This document shows, in pieces, positions 40,806 through 49,329 of a stretch of 64,000 nt of DNA. The notes under the pieces are model-generated. The model was not told where the DNA came from, made no database searches, and saw nothing but the letters and a program-made list of their open reading frames with translations. The translations under genes were made by a program, and so were the position numbers. Source of the stretch: Paramoeba atlantica (taxonomy: Eukaryota > Discosea). The stretch is taken from NCBI GenBank assembly GCA_977017575.1, contig CDRNVI010000078.1, positions 1 to 64,000 of the forward strand, in the 5' to 3' direction. Every line of letters starts with the position of its first letter. The first letter of the stretch is position 1.

Positions 40806-41074
40806 GTTAGAATATTTTTTATCGGAAAGTAAACTTGTACGATGTCAAAAGAGACAAACGAACCACAGACGTAGAAAAAATAGGAAAACTGTAGAGTTGA
40901 GAAAAGCAGAACGCCAAAAGTCTAACTTACAACGGTGCGCTAAACGTAGCGCATCTTTTCATAATAGAATTTTGAAGGTGCGTGAGACGTACACTTAAAA
41001 GTAGAACGGTGTGACAAAATTTTTACAAAACATACCCTGGATGGGGTAATGAGGTAATTCCCTCCCATCAGTGA
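40806..41074. other. Intergenic with a solo hAT-like end
   Basis: CATACCCTGGATGGGGTAAT at about 41031 resembles the ends of hAT-1 and hAT-3, but no partner end or duplication is found nearby. The rest is AT-rich; a plus-strand ORF at 40762-40998 is not supported. Confidence 0.4.
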
Positions 41075-41161
41075 CTTCGTTAAACGCGGTGGTTGTTTTC
41101 AACTTAGAAGTCACTCATGCTGCGCGCTTCGCGTTGAAAACTAGCTCCGCGTTTAACGAAG
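41075..41161. repeat. 87-bp hairpin repeat (CTTCGTTAAACG), copy 2
   Basis: Same length as 19349-19435, with better pairing: CTTCGTTAAACGCGG and CCGCGTTTAACGAAG as outer arms, GGTTGTTTTCAAC and GTTGAAAAC as inner arms. The flanks CAGTGA and CCACTG extend the stem imperfectly. Confidence 0.75.
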
Positions 41162-41468
41162 CCACTGAAAAAGAAAAATTGCCAAAACAGCATGAAAGAA
41201 CAATTTTTTGGGGGGTGAAAAAGCCCGATTTTTAGGCGAAAATTGCGAAATTTTACCCCAAATTTGGGCCGTTTTTGATGCCTTACCAATAGGGGTAAGG
41301 AGGCGAATCTAACGAAAAAAACGTCGTAGAATGGTAGCTGAGGTCCCAAAATCTTAAAATACGTTTTAGGAGCCGATTTTGGATAAATAAGATTTTTACT
41401 TTTTTTTTGGTCAATTTTTTTTGGTCAATTTTTTTTCGGCATTACCAAAAATTTCGGAAATTTTGACC

Positions 41469-41691
41469 TTGTCGGACCCCTCCCGCGCGTACCAGGGGGG
41501 GTTACCCCCATGTGGGAGGGGGTGGAAAATCATCGCCGCGGCCTACTCTACCACTTCCCTGCGTTCGATTTCGAAAATCATGATTTTGAAAGTTTCAAAA
41601 AAAGACGTATCCCCCCCCCTGGACCCCCCATTTTTCAAATTTTCAATTTTGGACCACCGGAGCCCCCTTTAATATTTTTGTCTTCTATTAT
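41469..41691 (+). repeat. Dispersed repeat R, copy 2
   Basis: Matches 9962-10190 from TTGTCGGACCCCTCCCGCGC to TTCTATTATA. It ends exactly where the Tc1-D element begins. Confidence 0.7.
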
Positions 41692-41692
41692 A

Positions 41693-42760
41693 AACCCCTC
41701 CGCACCAATAAGGCACTCACCCTTAACTTTTCAGCCAAATGTCCGTTTGGGCTGATTTTTGTTGCATTTTGCAGATCTCAACATATAGACTGCGCGTGAA
41801 GAAATGAGATAAAAAGAAGCGAATACGTGTACTTTAGAGAGAGATTACCGTTTTGTCACCTTTCCTCCGTTACTCGCCACACAAGCTTTGAGAGGAGCAT
41901 CGAAGCTCAAAACCGAATCATAAATATAATCTTGAGTTTTTTTTGTCATCCCCCGAGCCCATTAGCGCACGCCCCTGCGGTATCAGTTTTGTACCGCGGC
42001 ATGCGCTATCTGGGCGTTCCCCTTTTGGATGGCTACCCCGATTGCCATGATAAAATGGCTGAGGCAATCTTGAGACAATTTACGCCAAGCTTTACGTACG
42101 CTTTTTATGAGATCTTCTTTATTTGCAGGATTGCATTCATCTACAAGATTTTGTACCATGCTCCACACGTTTTCTATTGTTGAGAGATCGGGGGAGTTGG
42201 GCGGCCACTTTTTCAATAATTTCATTTTGCTGCCCTCAGGGTACGCTTTTATTTCCTTCGCAGTGTGAGGTGTTACCCCATCTTGCTGAAAAATACAGTT
42301 TGGGGTGAATGGTACTTTTTTTAATGTTTTAATGTACGAAACACATCTCATTGAGTTGGATGGGCGAATAACAAGGTGTCTTTGGATTCTTTTTTTACTT
42401 CAGGCCTCAGAGTATAAATATTTTCAGGCGAATTGGTTTTCAAATATTTTCAAATATGTTTCATATTGACATTAAACTCGCGGGCTAGTTGCCTTATCGC
42501 AACCCCTTGGCCAAGCCTCATGAGCAATAACACTTTTCCACTTTCTGTAAGACCACCCCTGGGGAATCGATACGTATTTCTTGGCATGAAAAATGATTTT
42601 TTTTAAAAATACATTCAATTTTTATTTATTTTTCGAAATGACCTAAAGACAACGGGAACGTACAGATCTCAAAATTTTGCACGATAAAGTGGTGCGATAA
42701 CCCCCCTAGCCCCCCTCGTGCGAAAAATAAGGGTGGGTGCCTTTTTGAAGCGGAGGGGTT
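41693..42760 (-). mobile_element. Tc1-D element, internally deleted
   Basis: Ends AACCCCTCCGC and complement, flanked by TA (41691-41692, 42761-42762), with subterminal AAGGCACTCACCCTTA and its near complement. About 1.07 kb. It contains a decayed minus-strand transposase. Confidence 0.75.
41983..42587 (-). pseudogene. Tc1 transposase (Tc1-D), decayed
   Basis: Starts at 42587 with MPRNTYRFPRGGLTESGKVL and an HTH (GQGVAIRQLAREFNVN), hits a stop near 42465, and has lost the first catalytic block. It resumes at 42351 with CIFQQDGVTPHTAKEIKAY (second Asp) and PPNSPDLSTIENVWSMV (Glu, 35 residues on by my count), ending AIGVAIQKGNAQIAHAAVQN. Different subfamily from Tc1-A/B. Confidence 0.8.
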
Positions 42761-42778
42761 TATAACCTCGTGTGCCCA

Positions 42779-43573
42779 ATGTACGCTCGCCTTCGGAAAT
42801 GGATTGTGCACTCTAATAAACGGGCACTAAAACGTCCAGTGACGCTAAGTTTTCCATGCTTAGCCACAGACCCAACTTTTTCATCCTTTTCCCCACACGA
42901 TGTACTAGAAAAGTTGGAGTTGGCTACCATGTCCCTCTGCGTAAATTGGTTAAATAGACGATTCTCCCAGTTAACTAGTTCCACGGTGACAGGTGTATGC
43001 CGATCGCTATGCGAGGTCACTATCGATCTCAACATCCTCATTGAGGCTCTCGTTCTGATCTCAAAGCACCGAGAAAATGGTCTGCTGTTCTTTGCGGACG
43101 CCGAGCGGACAAACATTCATGGTGTTTCGGAAGAAGAAGTGCCGGAATACTGGAAATGGAAAAAGCCTAACGCCCGATGGACCCTGAAACCAAGTGAACT
43201 TCCCGCCGAGCTCCTTTCGTCCGAATTATGCCAGTATCTTGAGAAAGAGCACATCAATCACTATGAGCCTTCTCTTAAAGGTCGCGAGATCGTTGCCGAG
43301 TGGTTTCGGTCTCTGTGGAAAAGCATCAGTGGAGCCACTGTTGAAGTGGCCGAAAGGACTTGTGACCGCCACAAGGCATTGCGCCAAACCATAGAGAGTA
43401 GCCGCTCTGAAACGGAACTGCTTTCAAATAAAGTTTCAAAGCAGGAAGCGGAAATTTGCATCCTTCGCCAGGAGTTGAGTACCTTGAAAAATGCAGTTGA
43501 AGATCTTTGCGAACGTTTCGCGAAAAGTAAGCCGACTCACGACGAACCTGTGCGATCTCCCGCCTTTTTCTGA
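42779..43573 (+). CDS. Plus-strand coiled-coil protein of a small local family
   Basis: 264 residues from the ATG at 42779. No domain recognised. A helical N-terminal half (CVNWLNRRFSQLTSS, EVTIDLNILIEALVLI), a conserved motif LEKEHINHYEPSLKGREIVA followed by EWFRSLWKSISGATVEV, and a C-terminal coiled coil (SETELLSNKVSKQEAEICIL RQELSTLKNAVEDL). A degenerate relative lies at 47326-47901. It is the only apparently intact non-transposase gene on the plus strand and starts 16 bases after the Tc1-D end, so its true 5' end may have been cut off by that insertion. Accessory or mobile origin is possible. Confidence 0.5.
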   Translation: MYARLRKWIVHSNKRALKRPVTLSFPCLATDPTFSSFSPHDVLEKLELATMSLCVNWLNRRFSQLTSSTVTGVCRSLCEVTIDLNILIEALVLISKHRENGLLFFADAERTNIHGVSEEEVPEYWKWKKPNARWTLKPSELPAELLSSELCQYLEKEHINHYEPSLKGREIVAEWFRSLWKSISGATVEVAERTCDRHKALRQTIESSRSETELLSNKVSKQEAEICILRQELSTLKNAVEDLCERFAKSKPTHDEPVRSPAFF

Positions 43574-43943
43574 GCCCGGTCCATTTCTGAGCCGCATTCC
43601 GAGTCGCATTTTTGGTAAAAGGGTTCTAAAAACTGCTAACCATACTCGATGTTTTTTTCATTTTTGGAGCATTACAGAGATTGATTGATGAATAATAGCT
43701 CTTCTTTTAAAATTTTGAAAAACCCGTTTTAATGCTCGTTTTATGCCCATTTTGGGCTTGCGGAATTAACCTTAGTAAGCGAGTTAGACACTCACCGTAT
43801 CTCCCTCAATAAGTTATTTTAAGTAATGGGATCCCAACTTTGTTTCCCAAGAAAAAAGACGAGCTTTCTTTGATTGAAATTCATAGTCAAGGTCCCACTT
43901 TGTCACAAAACATTTTTCAAAATGTATGAAGTACGGACTTTCG

Positions 43944-43993
43944 TACTTAGTACGGATAGTACGGTACTTAGTACGTACTATCCGTACTAAGTA
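43944..43993. repeat. Perfect 20-bp palindrome
   Basis: TACTTAGTACGGATAGTACG and its exact complement separated by ten bases (GTACTTAGTA). It lies within a longer run of TAC/GTA-rich inverted blocks from 43930. May be a hairpin remnant of a hAT-like end. Confidence 0.6.
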
Positions 43994-44109
43994 GATGTAT
44001 GATAAGTAGTCTGTAGCCAAAAATTGTCCAATTTGCTGAGCTCCCGCTATTCGGGGCGAAGTGGGTGTTACACCAGTTCATCCCGAACGCCCCACGTCTC
44101 CAATAGGAG

Positions 44110-44566
44110 ATGCCAAAGACCTAGGTATTGCATTATCGCGGTGCGAGCGTAGTTGGCAGACGGTGGGCCTTCCAACCTGCAGGTTGGGGGTTGGATTCCC
44201 GCTATCGACAAAACTCGCAACCTGGCGGCCTCACTACAAAGGGAAAGCGATCAGGAGTGCCTTCAAGTCCCACACCCAACCCCGCTCCCCTGGAGGACCG
44301 ACCCGGAACCGCCGAGCTGAACCAGGCTCCAGCGCAGCCGCTAAATTGCAAGCTGCTTACGCAAAGGAGGCTTGAGACACAGCCTACACGATGCAACGGG
44401 GTGGACGCCCGTCCTGGTAGCTACGGTTGGGTAGCCATTCTCGGGCCGCAAGGCGTCGAGTGCCGTCTGGGAAGGGGGTAGCAAGACGATGAAGGTCGGT
44501 GACCTGAGACTCTACCTTAACGGTTGGCGCTGCAGAGCCCTCCGTGTCTTCTTCTTCTTCTTCTAT
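44110..44566 (+). mobile_element. Candidate tRNA-derived SINE or retroelement fragment
   Basis: Begins with a tRNA-like stretch: A-box-like TAGTTGGCAGACGG (44150-44163) and B-box-like GGTTGGATTCC (44189-44199), spaced as in tRNA genes, with TTCCAACCTGCAGGTTGG between. Acceptor pairing is poor, so not a working tRNA. A GC-rich body follows (GGTAGCTACGGTTGGGTAGC; GGGAAGGGGGTAGCAAGACG), then a CTTCTTCTTCTTC tail at 44549-44562. This is the layout of a SINE. No second copy in the window. Confidence 0.45.
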
Positions 44567-44871
44567 TGCATTATCGCCTGCTTGCTGGCATAGTTCGGAA
44601 ATGTCGAGTCTCAGCTTCAATGGTTTGGACTCCTCAGCTTCGACGGACCAACTCTTCTAGGGTGTTATACACCCTAGTGTTGTACCCTCGAGCGGACTTG
44701 GTTCCTCAGCTTCAAAGGACCAAATCTCAGCTTCAACTAGCTCTGAAGCTCCGAATTATGACCCTAGTCCGGTTATCATGGGCTAGCTGCAAGCCGCAGA
44801 TGAGCGGTACCCGAAGGGGGCGGCGAAGGGGGCGGCGAGGAGGGGAGGGTGAAGAGGGGTGGGGACGGTGG

Positions 44872-44917
44872 AGATCTCACATGATCTCGTCTTGGGCCTC
44901 ACCCGCAGCCCCTCACT
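44872..44917. repeat. Hairpin repeat (CACCCGCAGCCCCTCA), right half
   Basis: GATCTCACATGATCTCGTCT, then GGGCCTCACCCGCAGCCCCTCA, matches the right half of 32200-32262. It directly abuts the Merlin remnant. Confidence 0.6.
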
Positions 44918-44924
44918 TGTTGAA

Positions 44925-45779
44925 GGGAAATGGAGGTGCAGCAAGAAATGCAACGGAAGGTACGACGCATTAGGGCCCATGGTGCCCGGCCGGGCGTGTA
45001 GGAACGCGAAGCAAATAATTAAGTACCTACCGTATTAAGTACCTGCCCCCAGTAATAGAATGGATGGTGTAATGCACCTTAATCTGCGTCCCTGTAATAC
45101 TGTAACTAAAAAAACCCTAACAAGGATATAAATGGATCAAAATGGCCGAATCTCTCTTTCAGGGGGATATGCTTTTTTGGCTAGTTTTCTCTTTTCTCCC
45201 ATCCTTTTTGACAATTCTTTTATATTTTTGTTCTGAAAACGTGTTAAAACGCTAATTACCCCAGAGGCCCCCGACATGCGGTCACTCACCTCCCACGCCC
45301 TATACGCCTCCTGTGGGGCACCCGAGCCAAACCTCTCTTACTGGGGGTCAGCCCAAAAAGGACCAAATCTTTCTTATTGGGGGGTATACGGTAATTGCTT
45401 ATATTCGAGGTGGGCGTCGTGAAGACTCGGCGGCAGAGGTGTAACTAAGTAAGCGAACGCTGATATCTCCACGCCAGTGGGTTGATTCCATTATGGCAAC
45501 AGCTCATGTACGTCGGCGTGTTTTGCACCATTCGTCTCTATTATTTTATGCAATGCGATGAAATCTTTTCGTTTCGGTTCGAAAGCGCCATCGTGGACAA
45601 CATGGTGCGAGGCGTGTTCGGAGTGAAGGGACAGAAATCGCAGACAATTGCATCCACTACAAGAACTAACAAGCTCTACTAAGTTAATAGACATAAATTC
45701 TGCATATTGTATGTTTGCGCCATAAAAATAGAAAAAAAGTCAAAAGTATGAAAAAGACCAAATTTGCTTCACTTTAACC
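44925..45779 (+). mobile_element. Merlin transposon remnant with MITE insert
   Basis: Encodes KWRCSKKCNGRYDALG, then after the MITE YIRGGRREDSAAEV, both matching the transposase at 15215 (KWWCTKNCNGRYGALG; YVRGGRHADAEAEAEV), then TTRTNKLY. Right terminal repeat AAATTTGCTTCACTTTAACC at 45760-45779. The left end is lost or joined to the hairpin repeat. Heavily decayed. Confidence 0.75.
45030..45391. mobile_element. MITE of the CCGTATACCCCCC family (copy 2)
   Basis: 362 bp, TA at 45028-45029 and 45392-45393. Right end reversed CCGTATACCCCCCAATAAGA; the left end is disturbed by a short insertion (CCGTATTAAGTACCTGCCCC). It inserted in the Merlin remnant; removal with one TA rejoins KYLIAYIRGG. 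Confidence 0.75.
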
Positions 45780-46134
45780 AATGATCCGTAGGGTATTTCA
45801 AAGAGTGCTCATCGAAATTGCCCTCCAGCCGAGAGCTTCTTTTAGGAGAAATACTCTTAATTGTACTCTTAATTGGACTTTGTCGTTCAAAATGACAATG
45901 TTTGTGGCTTAACGTGTCTGAAATGCCATTAGAGTGGGTAAAATATGCTGTATAAGTTTATCTTGGCAAAGCCCTTGGCTTGACCCATTTCTTGAGAGCG
46001 AAAATTTCAGGGTATCTTCAACTTTTATGATAAGACACTAAAACCAAGGATGAAAATCATCGATGAATTGACGCATTGCTGGCTACTCATACTGATTCTA
46101 GGAAGTTGAGCACTCATATCCTGAAGAATCTTCC
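45780..46134. other. Intergenic, no gene seen
   Basis: AT-rich, no recognised element. Confidence 0.4.
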
Positions 46135-46731
46135 CTAAGTATCTTCCTTAAAGTGTCTTAGTTCACAATTTGGTATTTCTTTGAGTGCTCCGGAGTACAA
46201 ATTTAGCATTCGAATTCGATGCTCGAAGTAGTCTATGGCCTGTTTGCTGGGAAGAGTAAGAAAGGCGTGGGCAGATAAAATAATAAATAATATCCAGGAA
46301 AAAAGAATAATTTTTTTGAAACCACATAGCCACATGGCCCAAAGCGCAAGCAAAGTTTGTGATATGTATAATCCTACAGAAAGAAATTCAGATTTTATCC
46401 GTAGATTTCCGTACATAATTCGCATGCGATGCCTCGCGAAAAGCACAAGGAGGGGGAAGAAAAAACGGGGATAAATGCAACTGTACCCCAGCCACATCGC
46501 AAGTGCTATATTAAAGTAATTGCGCATAAAATGTCCCCAGTTGATAACATAATATGCAGCATGGCATCCCGATGGGGGGATGCATGGAGGGTGCAGTAAT
46601 GATTTCCACGATCTTATCTCGCTGCTTTTAAAGTGAAAAACAAAATTTATCGCAATAAAAACAAAATCAAGTGTCGACTGCCCCAGCATACATGAAACTA
46701 AATTAACTAAGTATTCTAATTTGTCTATCAT
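46135..46731 (-). CDS. PRA1-like prenylated-Rab-acceptor membrane protein
   Basis: 198 residues from the ATG at 46731; the longer frame to 46785 begins with a non-ATG codon. Probably helps place prenylated Rab GTPases on Golgi/ER membranes. The pattern fits the PRA1 family: SWKSLLHPPCIPP, then VINWGHFMRNYFNIALAMWL (PRA1 has R..NL.YF..NY), then paired hydrophobic hairpins (CIYPRFFFPLLVLF; GLYISQTLLALWAMWL; IILFSWILFIILSAHAFLTL) and a short charged C-terminus. PRA1 proteins usually have four membrane spans, matched here. Motif conservation is moderate, so another small multi-span family is possible. Its position between two RabGAP-like genes is suggestive, but clusters in kinetoplastids are not functional operons. 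Confidence 0.55.
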   Translation of the reverse strand: MIDKLEYLVNLVSCMLGQSTLDFVFIAINFVFHFKSSEIRSWKSLLHPPCIPPSGCHAAYYVINWGHFMRNYFNIALAMWLGYSCIYPRFFFPLLVLFARHRMRIMYGNLRIKSEFLSVGLYISQTLLALWAMWLCGFKKIILFSWILFIILSAHAFLTLPSKQAIDYFEHRIRMLNLYSGALKEIPNCELRHFKEDT

Positions 46732-47325
46732 TCTTATCACAATATTCCTTAAAGCAGTACTATATTTGCGGCTCGCGAGATGCAAAGGAAGTTTGAAAAA
46801 GAACTTAAAAATCCTACTAAAAAGTCAAACTAAAGAGCATACGATCAGTTAATTTGACTCAAAACAGAAATCATTTTTTTAATCATGCGAAAATTGAAAA
46901 CATCATGTAAGAACAGAATGCCCATTCGAAGACGTTCGCACACGCGATGCTACATAGCATGCTAACCTGTTGTCTTGGCTAAGGAAGAATGAAAGTGAAC
47001 TAAAGATTGAAAGTTAACAGACTTTTCTTAATACACGTTCTTAGTACACGTGAGGGGCTGCGTGTATCATCTCGCGTGATCTTGTTTTGCCATAGCAGTT
47101 TTGACACAGTAAGCGAAAAAAACAATAAAACATAGTGTCAGTTTTCTCTTTCACAACGTTTGTATAAAAGCATACACGTTTTATATAAATTTTATATAAT
47201 ATTTTATAACGTGTGTATACACGTTATATAACGTGCATATACACGTTTTTTGATTATTATTATTATTGGTTTTCATTCGATTATCTATCTTTCATTCGAT
47301 TATCTATTGCATTTCTTCAATGGAG
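46732..47325. other. Intergenic with AT-rich palindromes
   Basis: Holds a half hairpin repeat at 47049 and, at about 47175-47250, overlapping palindromes of ATACACGT/ACGTGTAT and TATATAA. No gene. Confidence 0.45.
47049..47091. repeat. Hairpin repeat (GAGGGGCTGCG), left half
   Basis: CGTGAGGGGCTGCGTGTATC, then ATCTCGCGTGATCTTGTTTT, matches the left half of 32200-32262. Confidence 0.6.
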
Positions 47326-47901
47326 TCGAACGCTGAGGTGAAAGACCGAATCCAAAGTTCCATTGAGTCCTCTTTGTCCTCGGATCATACTCTTCACGAC
47401 CTCGTCGTTCTCACCACGAAGAAAAGCTTTACTACAAGTGTAGAAGGCCCAACGTGTTTACCAAACCACGTTTGGAAATCTTAACTGAGGATCTGGAAGG
47501 AAAGGTTGTAGAGACAATGGAGTGAATTACCCGTACGATGGATACGTTTGTCCACTGCGGGCGTTCCATTTGCGGTGTGACGCTTTCGTGCTCGCTCATG
47601 GAACGAGTAATTTGTTTCCTAATTGAGCATCAAGAGCATCTGCTCTTAGACGTGGGGCCCCGTGGTGTTTACTTCTTGGAGCAAGCCACTCAAGACTTGG
47701 AATCCTTTCTTGAGAAGAACCCTCTGTATGCCCCGCAGCGAAAAGAAGTAAGTGACGTTTTGCTCCGAGTATGGAGATCACTTACTGGAAGTCCCTCACG
47801 GGCCTGCCGTGCGTGGCGTAAACGTGCAAAAGTTACAGTAATCCTACTACAGAGACAGATGCTGATACTTCCCAGGATATCAGTGAAGCTAGTGTCCACC
47901 T
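47326..47901 (+). pseudogene. Degenerate relative of the plus-strand coiled-coil gene
   Basis: Starts MESNAEVKDRIQSSIESSLS, is broken by frame changes and a stop near 47524, and continues MDTFVHCGRSICGVTLSCSL, VICFLIEHQEHLLLDVGPRG, LEKNPLYAPQRKEVSDVLLR and VWRSLTGSPS. The order and spacing match 42779-43573 (GVCRSLCEVTIDLNILIEAL; LEKEHINHY..; EWFRSLWKSISG). Similarity is modest, judged by eye. Confidence 0.4.
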
Positions 47902-48177
47902 AGTGGAAGCCTAGTGAAAAAATAATCAGATTTCCTGATTTATGAAGTAGCAGAAGGATAGAAGTTGAAAATTAAGATAGAGTTGAAAATTATGAGTAAA
48001 AGTCATTGTGGAGTGTTATCTTTCGTTAATTCTTCCTTTTTATTTTTGTCATCTTCCGTCGTTAATTGACCACTATCATTGTTTGTAGCTCCTTCTTTTC
48101 TTGATCTTGTTTATTGCGCAATGTATGGTGTCACACACGACCAGGTGAATCAGTTTTTCAATGAGCTAAAAAGGGTA

Positions 48178-48473
48178 CACCCCCTCTAATTAATAATGAT
48201 AATGATAATAAGAATATTTTTTCTGAGATTATCATTATCACTATCATTATTTATGAAAGCAATAAGGGGTGATCAGAAACAAACATACATCTGTGTAGTA
48301 TGATTCTTTGTCTACGAAGGGAAAAAACAAGACAAGATTAAAGAGATGACGGAAGAAACCTCGAGGTGACATGGAGTAACGATGGAATGAAATGTTTTTG
48401 ATAATTTTTGAGTAATTTTCACAGTCCGAGGTGAAAATCTTTTTTCAATTATCATTATTAATGAAAGGGGGTG
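48178..48473. mobile_element. 296-bp MITE (CACCCCCTC..AATAATGATAAT family)
   Basis: TA at 48176-48177 and 48474-48475. Left end CACCCCCTCTAATTAATAAT, right end reversed CACCCCCTTTCATTAATAAT; ATTATCATTATTA is repeated inside. No ORF. Confidence 0.85.
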
Positions 48474-48475
48474 TA

Positions 48476-49329
48476 CATGGGAATGAAGTTTCGGACACTG
48501 ACCTCAGGAGGCTTGTAAGTCTTCTTTGTATTTGTGTTCTTTAAATTGTACTTGGGAGCAGTTGTTCGAACTACAAGGTCTGTGGACCCTATCGGATACA
48601 CGTGTTTCAATTCGCACTCTGCGAGAGGACTTCACCCGAGTGGCAATGAAGATGTGAAAGTCTGCTGAAACCTTGCAAAGCTCCGTTAAAACTCGCTGAA
48701 CCACTGCATCAGTCTAACGTGACCGAAATCGGTTCTTCACGAAGTCAATATACAGTGTATTCGCGCGCGGTTAGCTCACGTACAGAAACGTGTCCAACAA
48801 AAACCATTTTCGAGATGAGCTCTGTGTGGGGCATGATCAACTAGAGGTACAACAGGGAAAGAATAGCACAGAAGGCGTTGAGATTGTAACACTTAATTTT
48901 GTCAATCTCAAAAGAATTAAACAGGAGATAGGTAATGAATAATGCTGATTTCGAAGCGGCCATTATTTTGTGCACATAAACGTCGGAAATAGGTCGTCGT
49001 TTCCGGGTAATGAGCAATAAATAAATATTAAAGAAATATTTCCTTTCAAGCAAATTACTTTTCTATAAGCAGAACGTACTCGAAATAGTAATACTTATTG
49101 AATTCTAGAAAAACGGTTGTATTTCAAGATTCCAGCATAAACGTGTATACAATATACGTCATATTAACGATCCACATTTGCTTTAATTGGACGCATAAAA
49201 ACGCGCGCATCGCCAAAGAGTCCAAGAACACTTTGGCAAAAGAAGTGTCATAAGATTTACAGGATATATAGAAGTCTACTTCTTATAGACATTGATTCGG
49301 AATTCGCACAAAAACTTCCTCATTATTAT
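48476..49329. other. Intergenic, no supported gene
   Basis: Short frames only. An area at 48500-48700 is mildly GC-balanced and might be remnant coding DNA. Nothing recognised. Confidence 0.35.

Noticed and set aside
44140-44212. Functional tRNA gene
   Set aside because: Box-like strings exist, but acceptor and anticodon stems do not pair properly.
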